The position numbers were made by a program, and so were the translations under genes. Positions 45,512 to 57,100 of a stretch of DNA of 64,000 nucleotides are shown one piece after another. The stretch lies in NCBI GenBank assembly GCA_033557465.1, contig CM066032.1:54658955-54722954 (forward strand), written 5' to 3'. This DNA comes from Ichthyophis bannanicus. Lineage: Eukaryota; Chordata; Amphibia; Gymnophiona; Ichthyophiidae. Positions within the stretch are counted from its first letter, which is position 1. Each line of letters begins with the position of its first letter. Under the pieces are notes generated by a model, which saw nothing but the letters and a program-made list of their open reading frames with translations, did no database searches and was not told the origin of the DNA.

Positions 45512-45580
45512 TCAGAGGTGTAGCACACTGGTTAATACAATGACTGCTAAAACAAGGGTCATGAGTTCAATCCCCCAGTG
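45512..45580 (+). repeat. tRNA-like module in E8
   Basis: Box A TAGCACACTGG (45521-45531) and box B GAGTTCAATCC (45563-45573). Confidence 0.65.
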
Positions 45581-47330
45581 GCTTAATGAATACGGGTAGC
45601 CAAGGCAATTCCTTTTCCTGCTTGAAACAGTCCAACAATCTGTGTTGCCAGCTAAAAATACCCGCACCCCAGGTCCATAAACTAATGCACCTTTTAGGGT
45701 GCACCAGAAGGCACATCCTAAACCACCACATCAGCCAAGGCGGGTTATAATGTGCCCCAGAGGGCATGTCGAAAGGTTGTCACCTCCCAAGGCACCATAG
45801 TAGGTGCCCCATAAGCTGGCTGATTCTAAGGTGTGGCTAAAGATGCCCCAAGGATGACTCAAAAAATGTTGGCCAAGGGCAGTAAAGTCCCCCAAGTTGA
45901 AAAGCAAGAAAGGTATGGGCCAAACACAGATGTAACCCTAACACTGCACAGAGCACCAAGGAAAATCAATGCACAAGTAATGGAATGAAGTAGATCTGAG
46001 CTGATGGACCAGACAAATCTGCATCCAGCCCATGTAGCAGTTGGGAAAATGGACAAACATATCGGGGGCAGCTGTAGCGATGCACAGGGTGATGGTAATG
46101 TATCTTGCAACAATGACAGTGTGTGGCAGAGGGTGGGAAGACGTGTCCAGCAGAGGAGGTAGAGGTGGCAGGATAGGTGTAATAACAGGAGGACAGAGGA
46201 GTAGCAGTGCCATGTAGAGCACACACAGGAGAGGCAACCAGGAAGAGCTGCAATGCAGAAACGTGTACCAGTGCAGGACATGGGGTAGCAGCTTGCACAT
46301 CAGGGCAGGACAGCACACAGCTGGCAGACACACATAGATGGACAGAAGGATGGTTGACAACTGTGATAAGGGTACAATGAACTAATAGCACAGATCTGCA
46401 CAGATATGACTGTCACAGGAATGAAAAGTAGCTGTGCAGGACAGGCATACAAATGAAAGAGAACAGAGAAGAATCAAACCTATGACCATCAGCACAAATG
46501 TCAATGCACAAACCAGTAGGCCACACCACCAACGTGAGCTCATTAGCAAGGGCTGCATACAAGAATACTGCAGGGCATCACACAAGAAGCCTGCTGGCTG
46601 CCAGGATAGGCAAACCTCCAACAGTAACCGTGATGAAATGCACATGCAGATCTGGTGTGTACAGCTCAGATCACAGTCTGTAATTGGGACCAGAGCCACA
46701 TATAACTACATGCACACACAGAATGAAATGTTATGCAGTGGATACAGCATGCAAAAGAGGAAAGAACCTAAACCCAAAGGGCAGCAGGGTATGCTCTGTG
46801 GAGCAGGGCAAAATATGGAACAGAACAGGAGCATGTGAGAATTGAACCTGCAAACAGGTGTGCCACAGTGTCCTTACACATATATCACAGTACATGGAAT
46901 GCACAAATGAAGAAAGAAAATGGACACTCACACTGCCACACTCCAAATATAACGGGGCAATGTGAGTGCCGGAACCTCAGGGGATAAATAGCACTGTGCA
47001 GACATGCAATGCTAGGTTTGTAAATCAATGTACAGCGTCACATTGGTACAGTAAACAAACACAATAACCTGTATATAGAGATGGAAATAAAGGTCAAACA
47101 TAAGAACATAAGATATGCCATACTGGGTCAGACCAAGGTCCATCAAGCCCAGTATCCTGTTTCCAACAGTGGCCAATCTAGGTCATACGTACCTAGCAGT
47201 TTCCCCAAGAGACACAAGTTCCACAATGCTTGTACTGGGTCAAGCATTGATATCTTCGGTCACTTCTTAATAATGGTTTATGGACCTTTCCTCCAGGAAC
47301 TTGTCCAAACCTTTTTAAAACCCAGCTACA

Positions 47331-49749
47331 CTAACAGCCTTTACTACATCCTCCGGTAACAAATTCCAGAGTATGATTACACGTTGAGTGAAAAAAATAT
47401 TTTCTTTTATTAGTCTTAAATAGTTTACACAGTAGCTTCAATTCATGTACCCAAGTCTTTATATATACTGATAAGGTAAAAAATTGATCTACGTTTACCC
47501 GTTCCACTCCGTTCATTAATTTATAGACTTCTATCATATCTCCCTTCAGCCATCTCTTTTCCAGGTTAAAGAGCCCTAACCTTTTTAGCCTTTCTTCATA
47601 GGAGTATCCTTCCATCCCCTTTACCATTTTGGTGGCTCTTCTCTGTACCTTTTCTAAAATTGCTATATCCTTTTTAAGATACGGCGACCAGAATTGCACA
47701 CAATATTGAAGGTGCAGTCTCACCATGGAACGATATAGAGGCATTATAATATCTTTTGTTTTATTTTCCATTCCTTTCCTTATCATACCTAGCATTCTAT
47801 TTGCTCTCTTGGCCGCCGCTGCACACTGGGCCGAGGGTTTTAACATGGTATCCACAATGACGCCTAAATCTTTTTCCTGGGTGGTGGTTCCTAATGTGGA
47901 ACCTTGCATCGTGTAACCATAGTTTGGGTTGTTCTTCCCTAGGTGCATAACCTTGCACTTGTCCACATTAAATTTCATCTGCCATTTTGATGCCCAGTCT
48001 TCCAATTTATCAAGATCCTCTTGCAATTTTTCACAATCCTCTTGGGTTTTAACAACTTTAAATAGTTTTGTGTCATCTGCAAATTTGATAACCTCACTCG
48101 TTATTCCACTTTCCAGGTCATTTATGAATATGTCAAAGAGTAGCGGACCCAGCACAGATCCCTGGGGTACACCACTATTCATCTTTCTCCATTGGGAAAA
48201 TTGGCCATTTAGCCCTACCCTCTGCTTTCTATCTTTTAACCAGTTTCTGATCCACAATAGTACATTGCCTCCTATCCCATGACTCTTTAGTTTTGCCAAA
48301 GGTCTCTGATGAAGGACCTTGTCAAAGGCTTTCTGAAAGTCCAGATACACAATATCAACCGACTCACCTTTGTCCACCTGTTTATTCACTCCTTCAAAAA
48401 AACATAACAGATTAGTAAGACAAGATCTTCCTTGTCTAAAGCCATGTTGGCTGTCTCCCATTAGGTTGTGACTATCTACATGCTGAGTAATTTTATTCTT
48501 TATGATGGTTTCTACCATTTTTCCTGGTACTGACGTCAGGCTCACCGGTCTGTAGTTTCCCGGATCACCCCTGGAACCCTTTTTAAAAATTGGTGTTACA
48601 TTGGCGATCCTCCAATCTTCAGGTATTAGAGATGATTTTAATGATAGTTGACAGATTACTGATAGCAGGTCTGCAATCTCATATTTCAGTTCTTTCTACA
48701 CCCTTGGATGTATACCATCCGGCCCAGGTGATTTGCTACTCTTCAGTTTATCTAATAGTTGTAAGACATCATCCCGATGTATCGATATTTCCTTCAATTC
48801 TTCCGCACCTTTAAATACCACTTCAGTCATGGGTAACATCCCTACATCTTCCTCAGAAAAGACCGAAGCAAAGAATTCATTCAGTCTCTCCGCTATCGCC
48901 TTGTCGCCTCTTAGTGCTTTTTTAACCCCTTTATCATCTAATGGACCAACTGACTCTCTCACAGATTTTTTGCTATGAATGTACTTGAAAAGGTCTTTAT
49001 TTCGCGTTTTTGCTTCCGCAGCAAGCTTCTTCTCAAATTCTCTCTTTGCCTGCCTTATCAATGCCTTGCATTTGACTTGCCAGTGCTTGTGCTGTTTCCA
49101 GGTTTGGTCGTTTGGCTCTTTTTTCCATTTCCTGAAAGATGCTTTTTTGGCAACAATAGCCTCTCTGACCTCACCTTTAAACCATGCTGGCAGTTTTTTG
49201 GACTTCCTTCCACTTTTCTTAAAGCGTGGAATACAGCTGGTCTGGGCTTCCAAGATAGTATTTTTCAACAACACCCAAGCTTGATGTACGTCTTTAACCT
49301 TCGCAACTGCTCCTTTTAGTTTTTTTCTTAACTGTTTTCCTCATTTTAACATAGTCTCCCTTTCGAAAGTTAAAAGGTAGTACTGTGGATTTCCTTACTA
49401 TCCCTCCTCCACTAATTAAATCAAAGGCGATCATGCAATGATCACTATTGCCAAGTGGCCCCAACACCCTTATCTCTTGCACTAGATCTGGTGTTCCACT
49501 AAGGACTAGGTCTAATATGGCTTCCCCTCTGGTCAGTTCATGAACCAGCTGCTCCAAGAAACAGTCATTTATTTCATCTAGGAACTTTATCTCCCTAGCA
49601 TGTCCTGACGTGACACTGACCCAGTCGATACCGGGGTAAATGAAATCACCCATTATTATTACTGCGCTGTAACTTTTGTTAGCTTCCTTGATTTCTTTGA
49701 GCATTTCATCATCCATTTGGTCTGCTCGATAGTACACCCCCACTGCCAT
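47331..49749 (-). pseudogene. CR1 ORF2 relic (minus strand)
   Basis: Endonuclease part MAVGVYYRA (N-terminal residues lost), IIMGDFIYPGIDW and GNSDHCMIAF; RT part NYRPVSLTS (the Y lies just before 48545), [40 protein letters not shown]-terminus [19 protein letters not shown]. Defects: an extra A in a homopolymer near 49325 shifts the frame, TTG has become TAG at 48696-48698, and an extra T near 47395 shifts the last part. In the endonuclease, DFNYPG of copy 1 reads DFIYPG here, a change in the conserved GDFN motif. Compared with copy 1, this copy keeps the Trp codon and the full LLFDIF segment. Confidence 0.92.
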
Positions 49750-49753
49750 CGCC

Positions 49754-50252
49754 TTGGCATGTTACCAGGCGATCCTCACGTCCACCAGCCACCCAGCTAT
49801 CTACATGCCTAATGATCGAATCACCAACTATAACGGCTGTCCTAACCCTTCCCTCATGGGCACATGGCCCTGGAGAAACTTCCTCGGTGCAAGAGGGTTT
49901 TACATCACCTGGAGGACAGGTCCTAGTTACAGGATCACTTCCTGCCACACAGGTGATGCTCTCCTGTCACATGACCTCTCTCCTCCATGGCAACAGGGGT
50001 GCTGCCAGACTGGAGGTGGGACTTCAGGACTATATCCCTGTAGGTCTCGTCTATGTACCTCTCTGTCTGTCTTATGTTTTCCAAGTCTGCTACTTTAGCC
50101 TCTAGAGAACAGACTTGTTCCCTTAGAGAAAAGAGCTCCTTGCACCTAGTGCACACATAAGACCTCTCACCAACTGGGAGAAAATCATACATGTGACACT
50201 CAATGCAAAAGGCTGGAAAGCCCCCATCCTGCTGCTGGACTGCTGTCTGCAT
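49754..50252 (-). pseudogene. CR1 ORF1 remains: zinc-binding N-terminus and GDS esterase-like motif
   Basis: The minus strand, from 50252, reads a cysteine-rich segment (CIECHMYDFLPVGERSYVC followed by TRCKELF), a heptad helix (LREQVCSLEAKVADLENI), and in another frame RTAVIVGDSIIRHVDSW. CR1-group ORF1 proteins are known to combine a zinc-binding domain, coiled coil and a GDSL-type esterase domain, and this order fits. One frameshift lies near 49940, and most of the esterase is deleted. Confidence 0.75.
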
Positions 50253-50330
50253 CTTAGTTTTAAGTTTGTGTCTAGATCTTTAAGGGTACATGTTACAGTA
50301 ACCCACTCAGAAGCCATATTGCCACATGCT

Positions 50331-51218
50331 GTGTTGCACCAACATAGTCAGTCATATGCACATGCACCGTGTATGTTGAAACATGATACAATGATGCCAC
50401 ACATACACTGTAACACCCTTGGTGAGTGCAAACATTAATCCAAGATGTAGGTGTGCAGTAAAGTGGTGTCGTGGCAAATACTGTGTCATGTCCAAGTGGA
50501 GGGTAGGTGGACATGGACAAGAGGACCTTGCCATTGCTCTCCCTGTGCCACACGCATGGCTGTATGCTCGTGTTGAACCAAACAGATGAGCGTATCCTGT
50601 GTTCCATGTCACACACATGGGCAATACACAACACAATGTCAGAAGGATGTAAAACATACAACGACATTGTCAGTCCTTGCTGCACACGTGGGGACCAGTA
50701 CACAGTGTCCAAAGGGCAAAGGGTGTCTGCAATCCAACAAGTCATGTTACCACTGTCCTTGAAACCCTGGGCATGCATAGTCAAGTGTGACATCCCAATA
50801 TGCCACAGTACTGGAAAGGTCATGTGTGTCTCCTGCGATGAACACGACACCCAGCCAGAGCACGGCAGCAATGGTGTGTTGGACAGGCCTGTCATGCCCA
50901 AAGTAGCAGTCAAACAATAATACTGTCCATCCTAGGCATGTGTCCCACTCGCAGAGGTCAAACATCCTATGGCACCATTTCCCAGGGATAGTTCCATGGT
51001 GTTGTTGTGTCCTCCAACAGGTGGGTGATGGTGACGCCGGACGCACTGTAGTAGATGTGCTTTATGTGTTATCTGCCCTGTGTCAGAAGAGGATAAACAA
51101 TGTATTGGTATGCTGCTTGCAACATCAGCCCAAATTGCAGAGAGTGTGGCAAGGAGGCCTATCCAGAGTCCAGTGGAGGACAAAGAGACAGGGAATTCAC
51201 CCTAGTAAATGGCCCCCT
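50331..51218. other. Unassigned sequence ending in a Harbinger-like terminus
   Basis: Frames up to 206 codons exist here but none resembles a known protein. The right edge, CTAGTAAATGGCCCCC ending about 51217, read on the minus strand is GGGGGCCATTTACTAG and resembles the E-type terminus (GGGGNATGTTTACTA). It may be part of another DNA transposon. Base composition (CATGTGCA-rich) resembles 54-58 kb. Confidence 0.4.
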
Positions 51219-52416
51219 TTTACCAAGACAGGGTAGGAAAGCCATAAACACTTCCAGGGATCAGAAAACTTCCACGTGGACCACATTTCATGCTCCCCCT
51301 AGTGGAATGAAGGGGAGAGGATACAAGGCTCAGAACCCTTTAGGCAATGAATGCTTCAAGCACTCAGGTGCCCGGAGTCAGGCTGATTGCCATCACCTGA
51401 GTAGGGTGGGGTTGGAGCTAGAGCCCTGGAAGTATAAACCCAGAGCAGAGTATGGTTTAGTAGAAAGGAGGAGAGGAGAAGTAGGAACCCAGGCTGAGCA
51501 GAGCAGAGGAACGGACCTTCCAGCTGGAGAGAGTGCTATTTGGCATGTAGCACGGCTGCAGGAGAGTTTGGAGCCAGTAACAAGAGAGACTCCAAGATCC
51601 CCCGGAAGGCTGTTAGCTGAGCATGCTGAGCAGGACGGGGAGACAGAGCCTATGCAGCTTGGAGAGCCCGAGGTGAAGCTGATTGAGGAGGACACTCCTA
51701 TGGATTGTTCTTTGTGCCAAGCTATAAACCTGGGGAACGTAGAGAAGGCAAGCCAGTCCTGAAAGGACGTTATCCAGGATAAAGGTACCCTTATATCACA
51801 AGCAGGGTGGCTGTGTTTTCCTTGTGTTTATAAAGGGGACGTTTACCACAGACTTCAAATGTGCTTTTTGTTTGGTGCTTTAGCCAGCAAAGCTAAGAAG
51901 GGAATATAATTAGGCTTGCTGGTAAAGACTGTGTATCCTGCAATAGAGAGAACCTTTAAAACTGCATTTTCTGGTTGGATATGTTTTGGACAATTTTTGC
52001 TTCAAAGATTCCTGAACCAACAATCCTATGAGTGGTATGATCGAACCATTGTGTATATAAAAATAATAAATTTCAGTCATTTGCCTTACCTACTTGAGCC
52101 TGACTACAGCTTTCTGCATGGTGCACTTATACAGCTGAATAAGGACTACATTTCCCAGAGGACATTGCAGGGAAATAGTTTTAAAAAAAGCTGAAAAAGC
52201 ATACAGCAGAAAGTTCCTTCAATAATCCACGCCCCTCTAACCTAGAGGTGAGTGGTGGTGGCATGACAGTGGCGTAGTTGTGAGGATTTTCTACCATCCA
52301 GGATTTTCTACCATCCAGGATATACACTTACAAGAGTGATAGCACAGAAAGTTGGCGGAAAAGACAAAGTTTTTTTTTTCTTCAAGAGTCAACACATAAG
52401 CAAGGTATCGCCGGAG
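51219..52416 (+). other. Probable LTR/leader of a Gypsy element
   Basis: The sequence directly precedes gag in the same orientation. It has a TATA-like GTATAAACC at about 51429 and an open stretch to 51762 that looks non-coding for any known product. I could not identify paired LTRs or a clear primer-binding site. A 19-bp direct duplication (AGGATTTTCTACCATCC) lies at about 52285-52320. Confidence 0.4.
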
Positions 52417-53435
52417 ATGGATCCAAAAGAGCTGGTACAATGGATGGCCACTGAATTTCAACACCAGCAGGAGTTGGCCCAGCTAGCGCAGGAGAATGCG
52501 GCGGCGGCTATGAGGGAGCAGCAAAAGCCTGTCCTAGACTTAGTGGAAGCCCTTATTACTTCCCAGAGGAAAGGAAGTAGAGGAACACTAACCCCGGAGG
52601 GACCAGCGATGCCGCGAATGGACAATCTAGCAGGCTCACACACCAGCAGGGCATTTAATTTTGGAAAACTTTCTCCTGATGATGACATAGATGACTTCTT
52701 GGAGTCATTTGAGAGAGTGGCTCAAGCTGTGGGTTGGCCAGCTAGCCAGTGGGCAGTGCGATTGGCAACCTCCTTAACAGGAGAAGCACTACCCGCTTAT
52801 AGGGCTATGCCAGCTGCCCAGGCTATGGACTATGATGCAGTGAAAAATGCAATTAGAGACCGATTAGGGTTAACAAAAATGTTGTATCACTGTATGTTTA
52901 GAGCCACGGTCTTAAAGGTCGGAGAGACACCTAAGGCCTTAAGCCAGAGAATTTGAGGTTTAGCTTTAAAGTGGATAGCCCCGGAAGGGAAAACTATGGA
53001 TACGGTGGTGGATATGGTGATATTGGAGCAATTTATGGCTGCAATACCAAAAAGGGTACAATCTTTTCTGATTCAGCAGAACTGCCAGAGCACAGGAGAG
53101 GCAACCCTTTTGGCAGAGCGCTACATGGAAGCTGAATGGGCGTTTCCCCCAAAGGTGGGCCCTCCAAAAGTAGGGGCAGAGGCCAGTTTTGACTTATCAG
53201 AAAAGAAACAGGGAAATAATGCAAAATGTTTGAAAACTTGTGTATCTGCTCATGAGGATAAGTGGGCTGAAAAAATATGCTATCGTTGTGGGGAGATGGG
53301 ACACCTGCAGAGGGGATGCAAAGCCCGCATTGGATTAACTGGTACCAATGTGAAACATCTAGGAGAGGGATTTCTCTTAAATGTTAACATACAGGGGGTC
53401 ACTACCCATGCTCTGCTTGACTCTGGGGCCGACAT
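52417..53435 (+). pseudogene. Gypsy (Gmr1-like) gag-protease relic with SCAN-like capsid domain
   Basis: Gag forms the retrotransposon capsid, and protease would cleave the polyprotein. From ATG 52417: MDPKELVQWM and a helical N-terminus; capsid region FNFGKLSPDDDIDDFLESFE to YDAVKNAIRDRLGL; then ILEQFMAAIPKRVQSFLIQQ and TLLAERYMEAE, which resembles the SCAN domain fold; a CCHC zinc knuckle CYRCGEMGHLQRGC at 53278-53319; and a protease start LLDSGAD at 53413-53433. An in-frame TGA at 52954-52956 interrupts it, and both sides are in the same frame. The protease is cut by a palindromic insertion immediately after the catalytic triplet. No RT, RNase H or integrase follows. SCAN domains of host zinc-finger genes are held to derive from such gag. 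Confidence 0.88.
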
Positions 53436-53768
53436 GTGCGCGTCCTTGTGCACGTTGCGCATGCGCAGTGGAACAAGCGTGGGGGTTCACGTATTGCACA
53501 TGTGCAGGGAATATGCGGAAGGTGCATGCATGGGGACGCCATGTTGCGCATGCGCTATGCGTGTGTGTGTGAGCGTGAGACGTGCGCATGTGCTGCATGT
53601 TGTTACGCGATTGCGGCCAGCCTTACGTCACATGTGTGGACTGGCACTCATCACATGGGTCCCAGGCACACACCTTCTGCATCCCCCCTGCATGTGTGCA
53701 ATGCTCTCAGCCTCCACGCTCACGCTGCTGCACATGCGCAATGCGCGCAAGGACGCACATGTAAAAAA
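53432..53768. mobile_element. Palindromic MITE-like insertion in the protease
   Basis: Ends ACATGTGCGCGTCCTTGTGC (left) and GCGCGCAAGGACGCACATGT (right) form an imperfect inverted repeat extending about 75 bp inward. The interior is rich in alternating purine-pyrimidine runs (TGCGCATGCGC, GTGTGTGTGAGCG). It starts one codon after the protease DSGAD. No target duplication is certain. Confidence 0.65.
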
Positions 53769-53769
53769 A

Positions 53770-54160
53770 CACATAAATACACATGCACACGTGGTACACG
53801 CTGAGGGATTTGTGTAGGCGACGGAGAAATAAGGTGCGTTGTAGAGCAGGTGAGTGTGAGATCAGAATTATAGCAGGTGAGGAGAGGTGTGTTGTGGAGC
53901 AGGCGAGAGAGAGTGAGTGGAGGGGAGGTTAGGAGCAGGAGAGAGAGACAGGAGGTGATCTGAGGAGCAGACGCAAGGGAGAGGAGGGGAGGTGAGGTGA
54001 GGTGAAGGCGTGAGGTGGAGCACAGCAGCCAAGGGGCAGGGGAGGGGGGAGTAGGCGAAGAACAGGAGGGGTGAAGATGTGTGACAGGGAGGGAGAGGGC
54101 ACAGAGGGCAGTGAGATGGAGCGGCAGGACATGGCGTGGGGGAGGAGGGTGAGACACATG
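53770..54160. other. Purine-rich stretch, nothing recognised
   Basis: A long A/G-rich strand (GAGGGGAGGTGAGGTGAGGT and similar), probably the 5' region or intron of the following Harbinger gene. An ATG at 54116 opens a separate 50-codon frame that is not connected to it. Confidence 0.4.
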
Positions 54161-54164
54161 TTCA

Positions 54165-57100
54165 GTGGGACCCAGAGCCACCAGGAAGAGATGGGCCTGT
54201 GGTGGTACGGCTGCAGGCCCATCATGTGTGTCGCAGCCCATCCAGGGGCCACCCAGCGCCAAAGGTAGGCGTATACCGGTGCCAGCCGAAGAACGGAGGA
54301 GGGCTGTTAGATTCAGCCAGCAGGAAAACAACATCCTGCTGGCCAGTGTTTTGGAGCGGTATGAGGTGCTCTACGGTCGGCTGAGCACAAGCACCACTGT
54401 GGGCACATGGATACACATGTGGGAGGAGATCCAGGAGGCCATAGCCCAGGCAGGGGGGCCATCCAGGGACCTAGATAGCTTTAGGAAAAGGTTTAATGAT
54501 ATTAAGCGTGGTGTCTGTGCACACATGGTGGCAGAGAGGCGACATGCCATGGGCACCGGAGGGAGTGGTCCCTTTGCCCCAACCATGACACCCCTGGAGC
54601 AGGAACTCGCAGACCGTCTTGGCCTCATCTATCTGCATGGACTGCCTGAAGCGCTGGACACCGCCCATCCACAGGCAGGTAGGTCAGAGATATACTGCAC
54701 ATGCACAACTCATGGCCCAGTACATGCCAGCCATGGACGGGAAGGTGGGGGCCTATGTCCTGAGAACATGTGTGCCCTAACACAGGCAACTGGGATCCAC
54801 ATATCCAGCAAAACATGGCTGTGTAGGTACAGGGTGGGTGACAGGTACCTGGAGCTGCTTGCATGACAGCCACAGTCCTGGACATCGTAGAGCACTGCAC
54901 AGGTGTACAGAACTGGGGGGGGGCAGTCCCCCAGCCAGATGGAGTGACAGCCCCCTTGACTGCGCATTAGTGGGGTGGATTACCGTACATACATGGGTGC
55001 ACAACACCCTCCACCCTATAAACCCGGCACATGCAGCAGCTATTCGTACATGCAATATAGGTCACACAGAACAGCATATATCTACAGCCAGGCACACACC
55101 ACTATATGACAGGGGGACACAGACAGGAGGGACATACAACTAGGCCAAAAAACATTGACCTGGGGGGATCCACACACACCACCTATAACAGCTATGACGT
55201 GTGTATGAGATTACCTGTCCAGGGACATATCCCAGACCAGTGACGGAGGAAGTCCTATCACACTGTGATGGCGAGGTAGACGCAAACAAACCCCAACGAC
55301 CACATCACACAGATGTCCAACACATCACACTCTGTCATTGTCCAACATACAGTGTGGATCCCCCACCCACCCTCACAAGACATTGGGGTGAACATTGCCA
55401 CAGCTGTACCAACTGCACCTAGCCAAGACCCCATACCACCTGGGGCCATCATCTATACAGGCACTGCAGTGCCACAGACACATTCCCATGACCCCCACCC
55501 ACGGTGCAACCACATGCCCAGCATCACTCCACCCATCCCCTGAAATAACCCACCACACTCACCGAGTATGTGATAGCTGTCCACACACACTGCACAGTGG
55601 CTACCAAAGCGGCAGTCCACACACACACGTCTGGCTGACCTGGACGAATGCTGCAACACCTGCCATCCATACCACTCAGGCCAATGCATACACATCGCTC
55701 ACACACACTATGACAGGCCACAATCCCACTCAGGGCTCACACACGCACCCTGGCCACATGTAACGCTGAGCCCGCATCCAAGGTCACATGCACACTGCAT
55801 ACCTAGTGCTGCATATTGTGGGGCTGCCAGTCTCAACCCCATCCCCCCAACATAACAGCAAATGTGACACAGCTCTACCAGTGTGAGAGGCTGCCCCTCT
55901 CCCCCTGTCAGGTACAGCAAACTGTATGCACATGTGCTGTCCCCATTGTAGGTGCAGTAACAGCAGGTACAGGTGGACACCACATTGCTGTTGGCGGGGA
56001 TGTACTACACAGGTGTAGATATGTGATCTGTGCTAACTCATCCTTGCTGTGTACCCTGTTCTACCCCCCAGGTGACATCCAGGCTATGGAAGCATATACG
56101 GAGGGGGATGTGCCAGCGCCAGAGGATGCCAAGGGGCCAGAGGCCGGTGAGTCCGGGGATGCAGACAGCATTGGCAGGGAGACCCCAGGAAATGTTGTGC
56201 TGCCCGAGGCAGAGGACAGGGCAGCAGATGCCAACGCACAAGTGGGAGCCAGTAGCAGCAGCACACGGGCTGTGGAGGATGCAGAGTCGGAGGGGAGTCA
56301 CCACACAATGCAGGTGCCGGGGACATCACGCACCCAACACACCAGCATGGATATCATCCTTGCGGAGCTGCAGGCTCATACTGCCTCAGCAAAGCACGAT
56401 GCGGAAGGTGGGTAACAGAATACACAACAAGCCCCCTGGGGGTTGACGTAACATCCACAATGAAATTCCATGTGCCCCCTAATATTATGACACCATAGCA
56501 CAAAGTTCTGTATGTGTAGTGGGGGTGTGTGCCATGTGCACTCCCCCCCCCCTTGTAGCATGTGCCATCTGGTGTCATCATGCTAATAAGCTCATACATC
56601 CGCCTACTATTCACCACAAAATAACCCATGGAGATATACAGTAGTACACACCTATCCCAGATCACCTATACAGTTTACTCGCCGGAACCCTCTCCCTGGG
56701 TAGTGGTACGTCGTAGTATAGATAGTCAGGGTACTCAGTACTGTGTGTCAGGTTTAGAGTGAACAGCACTCCCAAGATATCTATCTGTGTGCCATGAATC
56801 CCCACATTATCCAACCTATCCCATACGACCAGTGTGCAGATACAGCAGTGACACACTGAACTGCAACACAGTACCATGTGTCATATCTGTGATTTCCACG
56901 ACCCCTCAGCAGGATCATTTCCTGGCCTGTGGATGGATCATGGGACACACAGATGTAAACATGGTACTGCGTTGCTAGCCATCGCATACATGATTAGTCT
57001 TCAGACTGGTCTGTTGGGATACACCAGGCATGTGCATGAGTCATGGTGGGGGGGTGCAACACATGTCTCACACATCACCTTGTGTCTCACCCACAGCCAC

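Larger units (their letters stand above)
45163..47095 (+). mobile_element. E-family element copy E8 (partial)
   Basis: Left terminus GGGAGTATGTTTACTAAACC at 45163. It contains a tRNA-like module (45521-45573) and a decayed GGCGCC-type array, and at 46300-46420 it matches E6 near 41890-41990. No right terminus was found before the CR1 at 47.1 kb. A short L2 3'-tail fragment is inserted at 45233-45364. Confidence 0.7.
47097..50330 (-). mobile_element. CR1 LINE copy on the minus strand with ORF1 remains
   Basis: The 3' end at 47097-47130 carries the terminal ATAAGAACATAAGATATGCC repeat. The body is closely related to the copy at 1-2849. ORF2 lies at 47331-49749 and ORF1 remains at 49754-50252. 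The 5' limit near 50330 is uncertain. A deletion near 49755 joins ORF1 to the middle of the ORF2 endonuclease. Confidence 0.88.

Noticed and set aside
50293..50913. Minus-strand frame of 206 codons
   Set aside because: No domain or splice logic; partly overlaps the CR1 5' region.
51100..51762. 220-codon + strand frame upstream of gag
   Set aside because: Crosses the presumed element border at 51218 and resembles no gag; more likely LTR sequence that happens to be open.
54071..54268. Upstream ATG frame as the start of the Harbinger gene
   Set aside because: It is in a different frame and ends at 54268 with no splice that clearly joins it to the Myb-like domain.
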